A DNA stretch of 21,997 bases from NCBI GenBank assembly GCA_009801015.1, contig VHZZ01012055.1, forward strand, positions 8,682 through 30,678, read 5' to 3'. Below, in pieces: positions 20,998 through 21,997 of the stretch. Numbering within the stretch: the stretch's first letter is position 1; every line of letters starts with the position of its first letter. The notes under the pieces are model-generated. The model searched no databases, had not been told where the DNA came from, and saw only the letters and a list, made by a program, of their open reading frames with translations. Both the position numbers and the translations under genes were made by a program. The stretch comes from Silene noctiflora. Lineage: Eukaryota > Streptophyta > Magnoliopsida > Caryophyllales > Caryophyllaceae.

Positions 20998-21455
20998 CCC
21001 AGCCGGTGGACCGGCTGCCGGTTCACTGGCCGGCTGGGAACATTCTGTTTCAAATGGTTCAATTTTGGTGTTGGGTGTGTCCCAGCCGGTGGACCGGCTG
21101 CCGGTCCACAGGCCAGCTGGGAGCCGTCTATAAGTTGTATCTATTTTGCAGGTGTCAGGTATGCCCAGCCGGTGGACCGGCTGCCCGTCCACAGGCCGGC
21201 TGGGAAGTCTTTGTTTCATGTTTGGTTTTTAATATGTGGGTGTTCTCCCAGCCCGTGGGCCGGCTGCCGGTCCACTACCGGCTGGGAGGTTTCTGTCATG
21301 TTTTTGGGAAACTTGGTTTAGCGTGGTGTCCTAGCCGGTTGGCCGGCGGCCGGTCCACAGGCCGGCTGGGAACACTCTGATTGTTTTTGACAAATTTTGG
21401 TGGAAGCCATTACTCCAGCCGGTTGGCCGGCGGCCGGTGCCGTGGGCCGGCTAGG
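20998..21455. repeat. Six-unit 83-bp tandem array of GC-rich hairpins
   Basis: Cores begin at about 20998, 21081, 21164, 21247, 21330 and 21414, a period of 83 bp (84 for the last). Each 41-bp core can fold. The outer stem is CCCAGCCGG with CCGGCTGGG; the inner stem is TGGACCGG, loop CTG, CCGGTCCA, with a 4-base CAGG bulge on one side. The 42-bp AT-richer spacers share only weak similarity. Units 5 and 6 have variant inner stems (TTGGCCGG). The period is not a multiple of three, which argues against coding. Confidence 0.93.
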
Positions 21456-21997
21456 AGCACCTGCTTCATTGTTTCTTCTCTTTTCACTCAATGTATGATA
21501 GATATGTTTTGGGTATATGATTTATTTACATTTCATCATATTTACAAGGATTGTTTATGTTTCATCATGAGCTATGAGTTGTCCCCATTATATATACATG
21601 GTATGTCATGTATTGCTCATGATTAAGCTATCATATGATTCAGTGGTTAGAACCGTGTCCGTAAGGCATTGATATCACCCTACCTTTGTGCTTGACTCCT
21701 ACCTTATATCTCCGCCACACTCATGCGGTACGGGCGAGTGGGGTACTCGATTCTTGTGTATAGATCGAGTCTTGGATGCGGAGTTATGTGTCGCATGTCG
21801 AATCGGGAAGGAGCCTACTTTCTGAGAGTCTGGATCCAGGTCTTAGGCTAGGATGTACCTAGCTAGTCATCCTACCAAGGATTGCGTTAATGTCTAAGAG
21901 TATTAGTGATAAAGGTAAAAGTCGTCTTCCCTAATCAAAGTAAACCTAAATTATACTAACAAAATAGCTAGTGATAAGTCAGGGTCGAATCCACAAG
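21456..21997. other. Sequence right of the hairpin array
   Basis: No gene recognised. It contains GATTCAGTGGTTAGAAC near 21637, loosely like a tRNA A box, and GGTCGAATCC near 21982, loosely like a B box. They are about 340 bp apart, too far to form one tRNA. Both probably belong to a dispersed repeat. Confidence 0.4.

Larger units (their letters stand above)
20002..21997 (+). mobile_element. Probable LTR-retrotransposon segment, incomplete at the right edge
   Basis: The sequence changes character at TGTAACACTCGCAATTTTTA near 20002, a start resembling the TGTAACAC termini of plant LTRs. It runs through CT-rich leader-like sequence (20230-20460) with a TATA-like word CTTTATAAG near 20420. Next come an N-containing stretch, the 83-bp hairpin array, and repeat-like sequence to the edge, which ends with CAGGGTCGAATCCACA. 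No gag-pol frame, primer binding site, second LTR or target duplication is visible, so the class is inferred from texture. Confidence 0.35.

Noticed and set aside
20943..21380. Open frame of 145 codons across the hairpin array
   Set aside because: The 83-bp period changes frame at each unit, the translation is a low-complexity mix, and the opposite strand is open as well. The frame is a by-product of GC-rich repeats.
21630..21997. tRNA-like A- and B-box words
   Set aside because: They are about 340 bp apart and no cloverleaf can be drawn around either, so no tRNA or SINE is called.
1..21997. CRISPR array, bacterial operons or phage genes
   Set aside because: The 83-bp array has diverged spacers but palindromic GC cores of 41 bp in a plant context with spliced genes, and no cas-like or bacterial coding regions are present.

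Overview
The window looks like nuclear DNA from a flowering plant, probably a eudicot. It is AT-rich and has long introns with GT-AG borders. It holds two plant genes, both on the minus strand, and many small plant transposons: Stowaway and hAT-type MITEs, a solo LTR, Ty3/gypsy debris and a SINE-like fragment. Eight N bases lie between 20578 and 20725. Species was not determined.

Layout. (1) Positions 135-1155 (minus) hold a two-exon GASA/Snakin gene for a small secreted 12-cysteine peptide. A TATA box and a G-box lie upstream. (2) Positions 1156-5262 are intergenic. They contain a 703-bp solo LTR with a 5-bp target-site duplication (TSD), inserted into what may be an older element, plus an AAT microsatellite. 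(3) Positions 5263-19413 (minus) hold one large gene, rebuilt here from 11 exons. It encodes a protein of about 813 residues with N-terminal leucine-rich repeats and a C-terminal seven-bladed WD40 domain. A DWD box (ending in W-D-L-R) suggests a substrate receptor for CUL4-DDB1 ubiquitin ligases. The 4.3-kb intron 8 holds a decayed Ty3/gypsy integrase, three related LTR-like fragments, two hAT-like MITEs and a SINE-like piece. Intron 9 carries another hAT MITE. Introns 2 and 3 each carry a Stowaway MITE, and intron 6 a 222-bp tandem duplication. (4) From about 20002 to the right edge is a probable repetitive element, perhaps an LTR or internal region running off the window. It includes six GC-rich hairpin-forming cores spaced exactly or nearly 83 bp apart.

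The two genes show no obvious functional link. The most unusual structure is the 83-bp hairpin array. The main uncertainty in the gene models is a reading-phase conflict between exons 5 and 6 of the WD40 gene, which points to an unseen mini-exon, a different donor, or a sequence or gene lesion.
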